Notes: generated by a model from the sequence alone, not told the origin. A stretch of DNA of 64,000 nucleotides from CAYUYV01 sp964522525 (GCA_964522525.1 CAZFWG010000009.1:1-64000); one strand, 5' to 3'; counted from the stretch's first letter, positions 25,610 to 34,570 are shown. A program made the numbers and translations.

Positions 25610-26119
25610 ATGGGCATGGGAGGTTGGCTGACGAACATCCTTCTTTTTCTGGGGGCCATGGTGGCCATGGAAGGGGCCGCCTGGATCATTCATCGGACCA
25701 TCATGCATGGTCCCTTGTGGGTTCTTCACAGTTCCCATCATCACCCCCGCCGGGGTGTCTTCGAACGCAACGACCTTTTTGCCGTCCTGTTCAGCCTGCC
25801 CGCCATGATCGCCATCTATTTGGGTCTGCGCGACATTCCGTGGCTGCTGCCCGTCGGCTTTGGGATGAGCGCCTATGGCCTTGCGTATTTCCTCGTCCAT
25901 GACGTGATCATCCATCGTCGCCTCGACTGGCTGCCGACGCCCCGGAGCGGGTATCTGGCCCGGCTCCACGAAGCCCATATGCTCCACCATTCGGTCCGTG
26001 GGCGCGACAACACCGTTTCCTATGGCTTTCTCTACGCCCCGAGCATCGCCCATCTGCGCGCGCTTCTGAGCGCCCGCCACCGGTCGGCCGAGGATACGCC
26101 CCCGTCAGGAGAGCGTTGA
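25610..26119 (+). CDS. crtZ: Beta-carotene 3-hydroxylase (CrtZ type)
   Basis: A 169-residue membrane di-iron hydroxylase that converts beta-carotene to zeaxanthin via cryptoxanthin. All histidine clusters of the fatty-acid-hydroxylase/CrtZ family are present: HRTIMH (~28-33), HSSHHHPRRG (~40-49), HDVIIHRR (~97-104) and HEAHMLHH (~121-128). Four hydrophobic segments surround them. Last gene of the crtE operon; its stop overlaps the convergent prephenate dehydrogenase-like gene by 15 bp. Needs beta-carotene from crtB and crtY elsewhere. Confidence 0.88.
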   Translation: MGMGGWLTNILLFLGAMVAMEGAAWIIHRTIMHGPLWVLHSSHHHPRRGVFERNDLFAVLFSLPAMIAIYLGLRDIPWLLPVGFGMSAYGLAYFLVHDVIIHRRLDWLPTPRSGYLARLHEAHMLHHSVRGRDNTVSYGFLYAPSIAHLRALLSARHRSAEDTPPSGER

Positions 26120-26905
26120 GCGCGCGGGCGAGGCGGTGTCTTCCGGATGCAGATCATGGGCCTTGAGGTCCGCTTCGACCCGGCGCACCGCGTCGAAAAA
26201 GGCTGTGCGGGCCTCGGGCGCAAAGGGGTTTTCAAGCTCGATCGCCCGGAACAGCTCCGCGGAGTCATCGGCGATGTAGCCCACCGCCTGACGCAGCAGG
26301 TCATAACTGACCGTGGTCTGGTCGAAAGCCTCCAAATCCATGGTGAGAAGGGTCTTGCCGATCAGGTGGGTAATGCCCTGGACATAGGCCAGTTCCCGGT
26401 CATGGCGCTCGGGCGTGGTCTCCATGACACGCAGGCCCAGGGTGTCGCGGCAAAAACCGGTGACGCACGCGCCGCGCGATCCGCGCACGGGGCAGACCGT
26501 GATCTTCAGTCCCCGGATCCCGTCATGGGCGCTCTGGGGCCCGAAAAGCGGGTGGGTACAGACGATATCCACGGGGTCGGGAAAGATCTCGCTCAGGAGA
26601 CGGGCGGGCTTCACCTTGACCGAGCCCACATCCAAGATGAGCGCGCCTTCCGGCACATGGGGGGCAAGGGCGGTGGCCACCGCGCCCATGGCCTGGACCG
26701 GCACCGCAAGAATGATGACCGGGGCCCGCGCCGCGTCTGCCATCGAGACCGCCGCTACGTTCAGCCGGGCGGCCACGGCGTCGAGATCGGGACGGGGATC
26801 GGCCAGCAGGATCTCATAATGGGGGGCCAGATGGGGCACCATGAATTGCCCGAAGGCCCCCGCACCGATGATGCTGAGACGGGCCGGATGTGCGTTTTGG
26901 TTCAT
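26105..26905 (-). CDS. Prephenate dehydrogenase family protein (TyrA-like)
   Basis: A 266-residue NAD(P)-dependent enzyme of tyrosine synthesis or a relative. The Rossmann motif is IIGAGAFGQF (12-21), followed by VIILAVPV, LDVGSVK and HPLFGPQS (~115-122), the conserved His-Pro segment of TyrA-type enzymes, then HDRELAYVQGITH with a conserved His. It is shorter than classical TyrA and has no ACT or chorismate-mutase domain. The stand-alone location, convergent with crtZ, gives no pathway hint, so arogenate dehydrogenase is equally possible. Confidence 0.8.
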   Translation of the reverse strand: MNQNAHPARLSIIGAGAFGQFMVPHLAPHYEILLADPRPDLDAVAARLNVAAVSMADAARAPVIILAVPVQAMGAVATALAPHVPEGALILDVGSVKVKPARLLSEIFPDPVDIVCTHPLFGPQSAHDGIRGLKITVCPVRGSRGACVTGFCRDTLGLRVMETTPERHDRELAYVQGITHLIGKTLLTMDLEAFDQTTVSYDLLRQAVGYIADDSAELFRAIELENPFAPEARTAFFDAVRRVEADLKAHDLHPEDTASPARSTLS

Positions 26906-27226
26906 GGAGAAATGCCAACTCTTGAATGCCGTGATTTGGGTGGGATGATAGGGGCTTGGCCCACGCCCTGTCAGCCCTTTGCAGACAGGACCGCCTCTCC
27001 GGGTCTTCCCGTCGGCGGCGTTTGGCCCTAAGCATGGCGAAACCGCGCTTCGGATCGGCCCTTTCTGGCGTGCAGGTTGCAGGTCACAATGGGGTCAAGC
27101 CGGGGCGAAGCGCGGGGGAGCGCCCCGCCGGGGTCAACAGGGTCGGGGATCGGCAGGGTTCGGGATCGGCAGGGTCAGGGATGGGCAAGGTCGGGATCCC
27201 GTAGATGGAGAGTGGGGGCGTCACCC
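26906..27226. other. Intergenic region before the WecG-like gene
   Basis: A 321-bp spacer between the divergent TyrA-like and WecG-like genes. Its right part is occupied by four 16-bp tandem repeats ending 23 bp before the WecG-like start. No credible gene is seen. Confidence 0.5.
27140..27203. repeat. Four tandem 16-bp repeats
   Basis: Units at 27140-27155, 27156-27171, 27172-27187 and 27188-27203 share GGGTYVGGGATSGGCA; the last is degenerate. They end just before the WecG/TagA-like gene and probably lie in its promoter or leader. Confidence 0.8.
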
Positions 27227-28021
27227 ATGATCGATAATACATGGGCCCATGTGCTGGGCGTTAATGTTTCCGTGGGAACGGTGGCGTCGGCCCATGATCA
27301 GGTGCGCCAATGGATCGATCAGCGCGACCGCCAGTTTGTCACCATCACCGGCGCTCATGGCATCATTGAAAGCCAGCGCGATGCCGATCTGATGGCCATT
27401 CACAATCGGGCCGGCATGGTGACGGCCGACGGGATGCCGCTTGTCTGGATGAGCCGCGCCCAGGGCTGCCGCGAGGCGGAGCGGGTCTATGGTCCCGATT
27501 TGATGCGCCACAGTTTGCGCCAGTCGATGGATGGCTCAATTCGGCACTATCTTTATGGCGGCCTGCCGGACGCCCTCGATGCGCTCCAGACCGCGATCGC
27601 CCGGGACTACCCCGGTGTGGTGATCGCCGGTGCTTATTCTCCGCCCTTTCGCAAGGTCGGCGAACTCGAGGACGCCCAAGTGATCGAAGAGATCAATGGC
27701 ACGCGTCCCGATATTGTCTGGGTCGGTCTCAGTACGCCGAAACAGGAATATTGGATGGCCAACCATCTGGAGAAGCTCAATGCCCATGCCTTGATCGGCG
27801 TCGGCGCGGCCTTCGATTTTCTCGCCGGGCGCAAGGCCCAGGCCCCACGCTACATTCAGCGTTCCGGGTTCGAATGGCTTTACCGCATGGTGACCGAGCC
27901 AAAACGGCTCGCGAGCCGCTACATGGATATCGTGCCGCGCTTCGCCATGCTGAGCGGCCTGCAACTGACCGGCATCAAGAAATGGCAGACTCCGGAACGG
28001 GTCTATCAGTTGCGGCGCTAG
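27227..28021 (+). CDS. WecG/TagA/CpsF-family glycosyltransferase
   Basis: A 264-residue glycosyltransferase (GT26) that adds N-acetylmannosamine(-uronate) or a related sugar to a lipid-linked acceptor. Family signatures: VTITGAHGII (~39-48), ADGMPLVWM (~65-73), RVYGPDLM (~86-93), VWVGLSTPKQEYWM (~165-178) and GVGAAFDFLAGRK (~191-203). ATG 27227 is chosen because family similarity starts at once (MIDNTWAHVLGVNV). It probably forms a unit with the epimerase 84 bp downstream, serving a surface polysaccharide; the main exopolysaccharide locus is 10 kb away. Confidence 0.85.
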   Translation: MIDNTWAHVLGVNVSVGTVASAHDQVRQWIDQRDRQFVTITGAHGIIESQRDADLMAIHNRAGMVTADGMPLVWMSRAQGCREAERVYGPDLMRHSLRQSMDGSIRHYLYGGLPDALDALQTAIARDYPGVVIAGAYSPPFRKVGELEDAQVIEEINGTRPDIVWVGLSTPKQEYWMANHLEKLNAHALIGVGAAFDFLAGRKAQAPRYIQRSGFEWLYRMVTEPKRLASRYMDIVPRFAMLSGLQLTGIKKWQTPERVYQLRR

Positions 28022-28105
28022 GGCAGTCCGGCGCGGCTTTGGCAATGAAAGGGGCGTGAGCCGAGTTTCGGACCGCCTGGTCCATTTTGAAACGGAGAAA
28101 GACCC

Positions 28106-29119
28106 ATGCAGATGGATAAGGACGGGCTTGTTGTCGTGACCGGTGGCGGCGGCTTTATCGGCGGACACCTCGTCAAACATTTCATCGACAGTGGGTTCAA
28201 ATCCGTCCGCAGCGTCGATCTGAAGCCCATGACGGACTGGTATCAGACCCATGGCGCGGCGGAAAACCTTCAGCTCGATTGCATGGACCTGGAAAACTGC
28301 CGGCGGGTCGTCAAGGACGCGCGTTATGTCTTCAATCTGGCGGCCGACATGGGCGGCATGGGCTTCATCGAGAACAACAAGGCGGCCTGCATGCTGTCGG
28401 TCTTGATCAATACCCATATGCTGATGGCGGCGAAAGAAGCGGGCGTGTCCGAGCGCTTCTTCTATTCCTCCTCTGCCTGCATCTATCCCGCCTATCGCCA
28501 GGGCGATGCCGATGTGACCGCGCTCAAGGAAGACGACGCCTATCCGGCCCAGGCCGAGGACGGCTATGGCTGGGAGAAACTCTTCAGTGAGCGGATGTGC
28601 CGCCATTTCGAGGAAGACTATGCGCTGACGGCGCGGGTGGCGCGCTACCACAATGTCTATGGCCCCCACGGCACCTGGCGGGGCGGCCGGGAAAAGGCGC
28701 CGGCCGCCGTCTGCCGCAAGGTGATCGAGGCCAAACTGTCGGGCAAGCACGAGATCGAGATCTGGGGTGACGGGGAACAGACCCGTTCCTTCATGTTTAT
28801 CGACGACTGCGTGAAGGGTACGCTGATGATCGCCACGTCGGACATCACCGAGCCCCTCAATCTCGGCAGCGACCAACTGGTGACCATCAACCGCCTGGTC
28901 GAGATCGTCGAGGAAATCGCGGGCATCAAGCTCGCCCGGCGCCACAAGCTCGACGCGCCCCAGGGCGTGCGCGGTCGCAACAGCGACAACACGCTGATCC
29001 AGCAGAAACTCGGTTGGGCACCGAGCATCTCTCTCGAAGAGGGGATGGAGAAGACCTATCGCTGGATCCACGACGAGGTCGTCCGCACCGGACATGTCGC
29101 CCCCGTAGCAGCCCTTTGA
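28106..29119 (+). CDS. GDP-mannose 3,5-epimerase-like SDR
   Basis: A 337-residue extended SDR. NAD-binding motif GGGGFIGGH (~13-21), substrate-site AADMGGMGFIE (~84-94), SSACIYP (~129-135), catalytic YGWEK (Tyr/Lys ~152-156), YGPHGTWRGGREKAP and GVRGRNSDN. These segments match plant and bacterial GDP-mannose 3,5-epimerases closely, which make GDP-L-galactose/gulose. RBS GGAGAAAG precedes the ATG. In bacteria such enzymes feed polysaccharide synthesis, consistent with the glycosyltransferase just upstream. Substrate specificity is inferred from motif similarity only. Confidence 0.82.
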   Translation: MQMDKDGLVVVTGGGGFIGGHLVKHFIDSGFKSVRSVDLKPMTDWYQTHGAAENLQLDCMDLENCRRVVKDARYVFNLAADMGGMGFIENNKAACMLSVLINTHMLMAAKEAGVSERFFYSSSACIYPAYRQGDADVTALKEDDAYPAQAEDGYGWEKLFSERMCRHFEEDYALTARVARYHNVYGPHGTWRGGREKAPAAVCRKVIEAKLSGKHEIEIWGDGEQTRSFMFIDDCVKGTLMIATSDITEPLNLGSDQLVTINRLVEIVEEIAGIKLARRHKLDAPQGVRGRNSDNTLIQQKLGWAPSISLEEGMEKTYRWIHDEVVRTGHVAPVAAL

Positions 29120-29272
29120 CCGGACACATCCCTCTACGACCCATCTGATAAGGCCCGGTGGCGCATGGGAATGCGCCACATTTGGTTTCTGTGCTTCTCT
29201 TGCTATAAGAGAAGCCATCAGGGGCAGTATGGGCCGGTTCATGGTGGATTGGCCGCAGGAGGGGCAATCGCC

Positions 29273-30331
29273 ATGTTTCCAGATCATGTGTATAACGAGC
29301 GATACGCACTGCGTATCCGATCCTTTTTGTGCGCCGGCATTTTGCTGTTTGTTTCCAGTGCGCTGACGATCGCGCGCGCGCAGGAATTCAACGCCGAGCC
29401 CGATCCCCTGTCGCCCCAGCTGGAACGCATGCTTGAGTTGGCCGCGACCGAGGGCACGGTCGATGTGGTGACGGCGACGGTCAAGATGGCCATTGAGGCG
29501 GCCCCCGAACGGGAAGCGGAAATCCTCACCATCGTCGCGACGACCAATCCGGAACTGGCCGAACCGGTGGCCGAGGCCTTGGGCCTGCGTGACCGGGTCG
29601 TGGACGTCGCGAAGGCCGCCGTGGCCGAACAGGACGCCGAGGCGGCCGCCACCGCGATCCGTGAAGCACAGATCCCGCGTTTCTTTTCTTTCGAGGGTTG
29701 GAAGGGCCGTGTCGCTCTTGGCATTTCCTCGACGACCGGTAACTCGGAACAGACCGAAGGCTCTCTTGATGCCCGTGTGGAACGTCGCCAGGGCACATGG
29801 TTCTACGAGCTCTACGGACTGGTTGATCTGGCGAATGCGGACGGTACGGCGACCCGGGAACGCTATGAAGCCCAATTCCAATTGAACAAGGATTTCACGG
29901 AACGGTTCTTTGCTTTCGGCCGGCTTCTGGGTGTGGTGGATCGCTTCACCGGCTTCGACTACCGGTCCTCTCTCACCTCGGGCATCGGCTACCACGCCAT
30001 CAAACGGGAACGTGTTGATTGGCGGGTTCAAGCGGGCCCTACGGTCAGGCTTGAAGAGCCGGAAGATGCCGTGGCGCAGACCAGCGTCGGTGGATCTTTG
30101 GGCAGCCGGTTCCGATGGCTCATTCAGGAAGACGGCGCGGTCTTCCTGAACAACAGTGAAGCCATCGCCACCGAGACCACGACGCTCACCAACCTCGCCA
30201 GTTTCCAGGTCCCGCTTTACAAATCCATCTCCCTGGGTCTGTCCAACGAGGTGCGCTACGAATTCAACCCTCCCGTGGACGCGGAGAACCTGGACACAAC
30301 CACACGTGTGTCAATTGGCTATACTTTCTAA
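29273..30331 (+). CDS. DUF481 outer-membrane protein
   Basis: A 352-residue protein. After a signal peptide (FLCAGILLFVSSALTIARAQ) comes an Ala/Glu-rich helical segment (~40-135), then a beta-barrel region starting FEGWKGRVALGISSTTGNSE, the hallmark of DUF481 (YdiY-like, salt-induced) barrels, and ending ...RVSIGYTF with C-terminal Phe for BAM insertion. ATG 29273 is chosen because AGGAGGGG lies ideally upstream. The helical N-domain is an addition not found in simple YdiY. Function unknown. Confidence 0.8.
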   Translation: MFPDHVYNERYALRIRSFLCAGILLFVSSALTIARAQEFNAEPDPLSPQLERMLELAATEGTVDVVTATVKMAIEAAPEREAEILTIVATTNPELAEPVAEALGLRDRVVDVAKAAVAEQDAEAAATAIREAQIPRFFSFEGWKGRVALGISSTTGNSEQTEGSLDARVERRQGTWFYELYGLVDLANADGTATRERYEAQFQLNKDFTERFFAFGRLLGVVDRFTGFDYRSSLTSGIGYHAIKRERVDWRVQAGPTVRLEEPEDAVAQTSVGGSLGSRFRWLIQEDGAVFLNNSEAIATETTTLTNLASFQVPLYKSISLGLSNEVRYEFNPPVDAENLDTTTRVSIGYTF

Positions 30332-30466
30332 CTAAAGCTGCTAAGATGTGACGGATTGTCGCGACGTAAACGGGGCGCGTGTCTAATTTTTCACGATCCC
30401 TTGAGCGTAACGGGCGGCAATCTCGCGACACGGTTAATCCACACCGTTCTGCTGAGCGTAATCCAC

Positions 30467-30488
30467 TTGGCGCTGCTGTCTGCGCCAA
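30467..30488 (+). other. Hairpin in the leader of the fasciclin gene
   Basis: TTGGCGC (30467-30473) pairs with GCGCCAA (30482-30488) across an 8-nt loop, ending about 25 nt upstream of the fasciclin start. It may stabilise the mRNA or modulate translation. Confidence 0.35.
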
Positions 30489-30512
30489 ATCACGTTTAAT
30501 GGGAGTTCAGAG

Positions 30513-30998
30513 ATGCTGAAATTTGTGCGCGCCACGGCGCTCGCTCTTGGTGTTTTCGTTTTTGCCGCTGCCCCGAACGCGCAGGCTGGCAGTGACATCG
30601 TTGACACGGCTGTTGGTGCCGGCAATTTCAACACCCTGGTTGCCGCCGTTAAGGCTGCTGACCTGGTCGACACCCTGAAGGGCGAAGGCCCCTTCACGGT
30701 TTTTGCTCCGACGGACGAAGCTTTCGCGGCGCTGGGCGATGAAGCCATTGCCGATCTGCTGAAGCCCGAAAACAAGGAAAAGCTGACCTCGATCCTGCTG
30801 TACCACGTCGTGGCCGGCAAAGTTGTTTCCGGTGACTTGGCCGGTAAGGCGCTCGAAGTTGAAACCGTCCAAGGCGCCAAGGTCAGCGTTGACGCCACCG
30901 ACGGTGTCAAGGTCAACGATGCCACTGTCGTCGCGGCCGACGTCGAAGCGTCGAACGGCGTCATCCATGCCATCGACAAGGTCCTGCTGCCCAAGTAA
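30513..30998 (+). CDS. Secreted fasciclin-domain protein
   Basis: A 161-residue protein: signal peptide (to NAQAGS, ~25) and one fasciclin domain. H1 motif FTVFAPTDEAFAAL (~61-74) and H2 motif SNGVIHAIDKVLLPK (~147-161) are both clear. Fasciclin domains mediate adhesion in the periplasm or on the surface. The coding sequence uses more GTT/GCT/GGT codons than its neighbours. With the strong RBS (GGGAG) and a textbook terminator right behind, this suggests high expression from its own promoter. Confidence 0.9.
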   Translation: MLKFVRATALALGVFVFAAAPNAQAGSDIVDTAVGAGNFNTLVAAVKAADLVDTLKGEGPFTVFAPTDEAFAALGDEAIADLLKPENKEKLTSILLYHVVAGKVVSGDLAGKALEVETVQGAKVSVDATDGVKVNDATVVAADVEASNGVIHAIDKVLLPK

Positions 30999-31043
30999 GG
31001 GTTGGCCGGTTTTATTGAGTTGCCCCTTTGACGGGGCGACCTG

Positions 31044-31072
31044 TGCCGGGCCCTCGGGGCCCGGCATTTTTT
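31044..31072 (+). terminator. Rho-independent terminator of the fasciclin gene
   Basis: TGCCGGGCCC-tcg-GGGCCCGGCA (10-bp stem, 3-nt loop) followed directly by TTTTTT, 46 bp after the stop codon. Confidence 0.92.
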
Positions 31073-31274
31073 ATGGTTAATCCGTTTCCCGCCTTTTTTC
31101 ATTTCCATCAGGCCTTCCGCCAACCCTCAACAAGTCGTTAGGACCGAGAAGAACCAGGGTCCGCCGCGATTTGCCCTCCCTTAATCCTGTCCTGCGATGA
31201 TCCCACCCGTGGGGAGCGTGCCGCCCGCGCATGATGCGTTCGAGGGAGGTGGCTGTTGTAAGCGGGACGGGATC

Positions 31275-32060
31275 ATGGCCAATCAGCATGCGGCCTGTGC
31301 GCGTGGTCTATCGCAGGTCATCCGCCACGGGATCATTGTCGGGATCCTCTTGGGTTTTTGGGCATTTGCCCAGACCGCCCACGCCTTCAAGATGGCCCCC
31401 ATTGAAGTGACCTTCGAGCCAACGGGAAGCGGCGCCATCCGTTCCGTCGTTCTTCAAAATCCTTCCGAGACACCGGCGGCTGTCGAACTGACCGTCCACG
31501 CCCGCGCCATGGACCCGGCGGGGGAGGATACGCTCACGCTTGATGAGGAGTCCTTCCTGGTCATCCCCTCCCAGGTGATCTTGATGCCGGGGACGGAGCA
31601 GGTGGTGCGGCTCCAATGGTTGGGCGGACCGACAGAGCAGGAAAGACCCTTTCGGCTGATCGCGGAACAGTTGCCCATCGATCTGGGTGACGCGGCCGCC
31701 GATGGCGGTCGCATGCGTCTCCTCGTGCGCTATGTGGCATCGCTCTATGTCACGCCGCCCGGATCCGCCGCGCAGATCACCATCCGCGATGAACGCATCG
31801 ACCGCGGGGCCGGCGCCGCTCCTGTCTTGCGTTTCACCGTGGACAATGCGGGCGATGCCCATGTGGGCTTTTCCAACCTGACGATCCGGGCCTCCCGCAA
31901 TGGCCAGGCTCTTTTTTCTCTGTCTCCCGAGGAGCTGGAAGGAACGAGCGGGGCGGTGGTGCTGGCGGGGCGCAGCCGTCACTTCAATGTGCCCCTTCCG
32001 GAGGGTCAGACCGTCGCCACCGGACCTCTTGTCCTAGAGCTTGATTATGATCGGCGGTGA
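31275..32060 (+). CDS. PapD-like fimbrial chaperone
   Basis: A 261-residue periplasmic chaperone with a signal peptide (hydrophobic IIVGILLGFWAFAQTAHAF, cleavage near TAHA/F) and an N-terminal immunoglobulin-like PapD domain (VTFEPTGSGAIRSVVLQN, RLIAEQLPI). The conserved C-terminal domain half is weaker. It donates strands to fimbrial subunits in the periplasm. The stop overlaps the usher start (TGATG). Together with the next two genes it forms a chaperone-usher operon of the archaic/alternative kind found outside Enterobacteria. Confidence 0.8.
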   Translation: MANQHAACARGLSQVIRHGIIVGILLGFWAFAQTAHAFKMAPIEVTFEPTGSGAIRSVVLQNPSETPAAVELTVHARAMDPAGEDTLTLDEESFLVIPSQVILMPGTEQVVRLQWLGGPTEQERPFRLIAEQLPIDLGDAAADGGRMRLLVRYVASLYVTPPGSAAQITIRDERIDRGAGAAPVLRFTVDNAGDAHVGFSNLTIRASRNGQALFSLSPEELEGTSGAVVLAGRSRHFNVPLPEGQTVATGPLVLELDYDRR

Positions 32061-34570
32061 TGGCCGGTGTGGATGTCCACGTACCATCCTTTCGCCGATC
32101 CGGGATCCTGGTCCTGATCATGATCGGTCTCATGCCGTCCGCCGACGTCCGGGCCCAGTCCCAGCAGGATCTGTTCTCCAAGGTTTTTGGCGCGAAGCAG
32201 ACACCCAAGGAGCAGCGGTTCCGGGCACCCATTGACTTTCTGATCTACGAGCTTGGCCTCGTCAGTGTGGTGGTCAAAGGCGAAAAGGACCCGGTGCTGG
32301 TCGACAAACAGGAATTGCGCCAGGCGCTCGAGAAAGTCGTGGTCAAACCTGCGCTCGAGGCATTCGACACGCTGGAAACGACGGACGGCATGATCCCGAC
32401 GACGGAGGTCAGTGACGCAGGCTTCACCCTTGTCTATGAGCCCGCCAGTCTGTCCCTGGCGCTCGATATTCCGTGGGAGCTGCAATCGGTCCACGACGTC
32501 TCGTTGGCGGCCTCCGTCGCCACGGTGCCGGATTCCCTCGGGCCGGCACCCACCAGCGCCATTCTCAATCTGCGCGGATCGTTCGACATCACGCGGGACG
32601 AGGCCCTTGTTGAACAAAGCGATCCCACCTTTGCCCTCAATATGGACGGGGCCTTTCGCCTCCAGGGCGCCGTCCTCGAGGCGGAAGCCGATGTGAGTTC
32701 CGATCTGGAGTCGGGCGCGCAGCTCCTCCGCCTGCGTCTCTTCTACGACCATGTCCCTTCGCGGCTGAGGCTCGAGGCGGGTGACGTGGAAATCGCAACG
32801 ACCGGATTTCAATCCGTACCCCGTATCCTGGGCATCGCGGCGGCCCGCGAGTTCGACCTGCAGCCCGACCGGCCCTTCCGGCCACGGGGCAGCCGCATGC
32901 TGATCATCGAGCGGGACAGTGTTATCGAGGTGATCGCCAATGGGCGTGTCATCGACACGTTTCCCCTGTCACCGGGGCGCTATCGCATCACGGACCTGCC
33001 CCTCAATGTGGGCGGCAATGATTTCACCATCCGCATCACTGATGATCTTGGCCAAGAGGAGAGTGTTGATCTCTCCCTGTTTTTCGACCCGGGCCTGTTG
33101 GGGCAGGGGGAGCAGGACTACGGCTATGCGATCGGGTTCGAGACGCGGGTCGACGGGGCCTATCAGTCGGTCGACACGGATCGCTGGGTGTTGAGCGCGT
33201 TTCATCGCCAGGGTGTGAGCGATGCCCTCACCCTGGGCGTCAGCGGCCAGTCGGCCCGGCGTCGCCTCAATCTCGGTGGTCAAGTCGGTCTGGCAAGCCG
33301 TCTGGGGAATATTGATGTCCTGACGGAATGGAGTCTTGCCTCGGAGCGGACGGGGACCACGGTGACCCTGCAATGGGAAAAGCCCAATGTGATCGATCCC
33401 GCCAGCGGGTGGAATGTGGATTTCGGTCTGTCGGCCAGCTACACGAGCGCGCTCTACGTGCCCTTTGATCCGGAACCGTTGACACCGGAGGAAAACGAAC
33501 AGGCCTTCGACACGGCGGTGCGCTTGGCCTATGGCTTCCCCGGCGGCTGGCTTTTCAGTGTCACCGGCGAACAGGAGTTTGACCGGGATGGGGGGCGGGA
33601 CACGGGCGTGACCACCGGCCTGCGCAAGGATTTCGCCTTTGGCGCCAGCGTGGACTTCTTTTCCACCCTGACAAATCAGGAGGGGATCGTCGATCATATC
33701 GCCTCGATCGGTCTGTCCTTTCCGCTGGGGCCACGCCACACCGTGGAAAGCGGGGCCGCGTTTCCCGACCGCAGCTACCGGGCGAGCGTCACGCGGCGGC
33801 CCAGACGGGCCGTCAACGACTGGACCGGTACCTTCACCGCAAGCGGCAGTGAGACCGAAGACGTGTTGGACGCCAATGGGCGCTACATTGCCCAGCGGGG
33901 CGAGATCGATGTTCAGCTGACGGAGACTTTCCAGAAGCCGAACGGCGTGACGCGCATGGACCGCGATCTGCGCCACCGGGCCGCCGTGACCCTGGGGACG
34001 AGCCTTCTTTATGCGGGCGGTTCCGTCGCGGTCGGTCGGCCGGTGGTCAACAGCTTCGCCCTTGTCCGCCGTCATCCCAACCTGTCGACATTGCCGATCA
34101 CGGTCAATCCGGAAGCGGACGCCTATCTTGCGCGCAGTGACGGGTTGGGCCCGCTGGTGATCCCCAATCTGAGCGACTATGTCCTGCAGCAGATCCGTCT
34201 GGAGGCCCCCGATCTCAAAGTCGGCCAGGATCTCGGGGACGAACGGCCCTTCATCCGTCCGGGCGCCCGCAGCGGTGTCGTCGTCACGGCGGGTACGGAT
34301 GCAAGCGTCATTCTCACCGCGCGCCTTGTCGATGGCGAGGGTGCCCCCCACGCCCTCAAGGCGGGGGACCTCGTCCGGCTCGATGATCAGGAGGCGAAGG
34401 AGCCTGTGTCCTTTTTCACCAATCGCCGGGGGCGGATCGCCATCGAGGGCTTGAAGCCCGGACGCTATCGCCTGAGCCTTTATCTCAATCCCCGTGTCGA
34501 TCTGGAAATCGAGATCGCGCCGGACGAGACCGGTCTGTTCCGGGCCGGCATCATCATGGTGACGCCATGA
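32060..34570 (+). CDS. Fimbrial outer-membrane usher
   Basis: An 836-residue usher forming a ~24-strand barrel that secretes and assembles fimbrial subunits. Visible: signal peptide (LVLIMIGLMPSADVRAQ), N-terminal domain, a barrel with a plug-region segment (ITDLPLNVGGNDFTIRI, typical usher DLP...G.ND/L motif), many alternating strands (e.g. YGYAIGFETRVDG, WNVDFGLSASYT) and a C-terminal domain with KPGRYRLSLYLNP. Start ATG 32060 overlaps the chaperone stop; GTG 32057 is possible. The stop overlaps the SCPU gene (ATGA). Confidence 0.82.
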   Translation: MAGVDVHVPSFRRSGILVLIMIGLMPSADVRAQSQQDLFSKVFGAKQTPKEQRFRAPIDFLIYELGLVSVVVKGEKDPVLVDKQELRQALEKVVVKPALEAFDTLETTDGMIPTTEVSDAGFTLVYEPASLSLALDIPWELQSVHDVSLAASVATVPDSLGPAPTSAILNLRGSFDITRDEALVEQSDPTFALNMDGAFRLQGAVLEAEADVSSDLESGAQLLRLRLFYDHVPSRLRLEAGDVEIATTGFQSVPRILGIAAAREFDLQPDRPFRPRGSRMLIIERDSVIEVIANGRVIDTFPLSPGRYRITDLPLNVGGNDFTIRITDDLGQEESVDLSLFFDPGLLGQGEQDYGYAIGFETRVDGAYQSVDTDRWVLSAFHRQGVSDALTLGVSGQSARRRLNLGGQVGLASRLGNIDVLTEWSLASERTGTTVTLQWEKPNVIDPASGWNVDFGLSASYTSALYVPFDPEPLTPEENEQAFDTAVRLAYGFPGGWLFSVTGEQEFDRDGGRDTGVTTGLRKDFAFGASVDFFSTLTNQEGIVDHIASIGLSFPLGPRHTVESGAAFPDRSYRASVTRRPRRAVNDWTGTFTASGSETEDVLDANGRYIAQRGEIDVQLTETFQKPNGVTRMDRDLRHRAAVTLGTSLLYAGGSVAVGRPVVNSFALVRRHPNLSTLPITVNPEADAYLARSDGLGPLVIPNLSDYVLQQIRLEAPDLKVGQDLGDERPFIRPGARSGVVVTAGTDASVILTARLVDGEGAPHALKAGDLVRLDDQEAKEPVSFFTNRRGRIAIEGLKPGRYRLSLYLNPRVDLEIEIAPDETGLFRAGIIMVTP

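Noticed and set aside
28180..28210. tRNA T-loop-like GGTTCAAATCC string
   Set aside because: It lies inside the epimerase coding sequence and no cloverleaf or acceptor stem can be formed around it.
27536..30031. Long open frame (831 codons) on the minus strand across the WecG-like, epimerase and DUF481 genes
   Set aside because: It is the antisense shadow of three well-supported plus-strand genes in GC-rich DNA, crosses their intergenic gaps, and shows no domain pattern.
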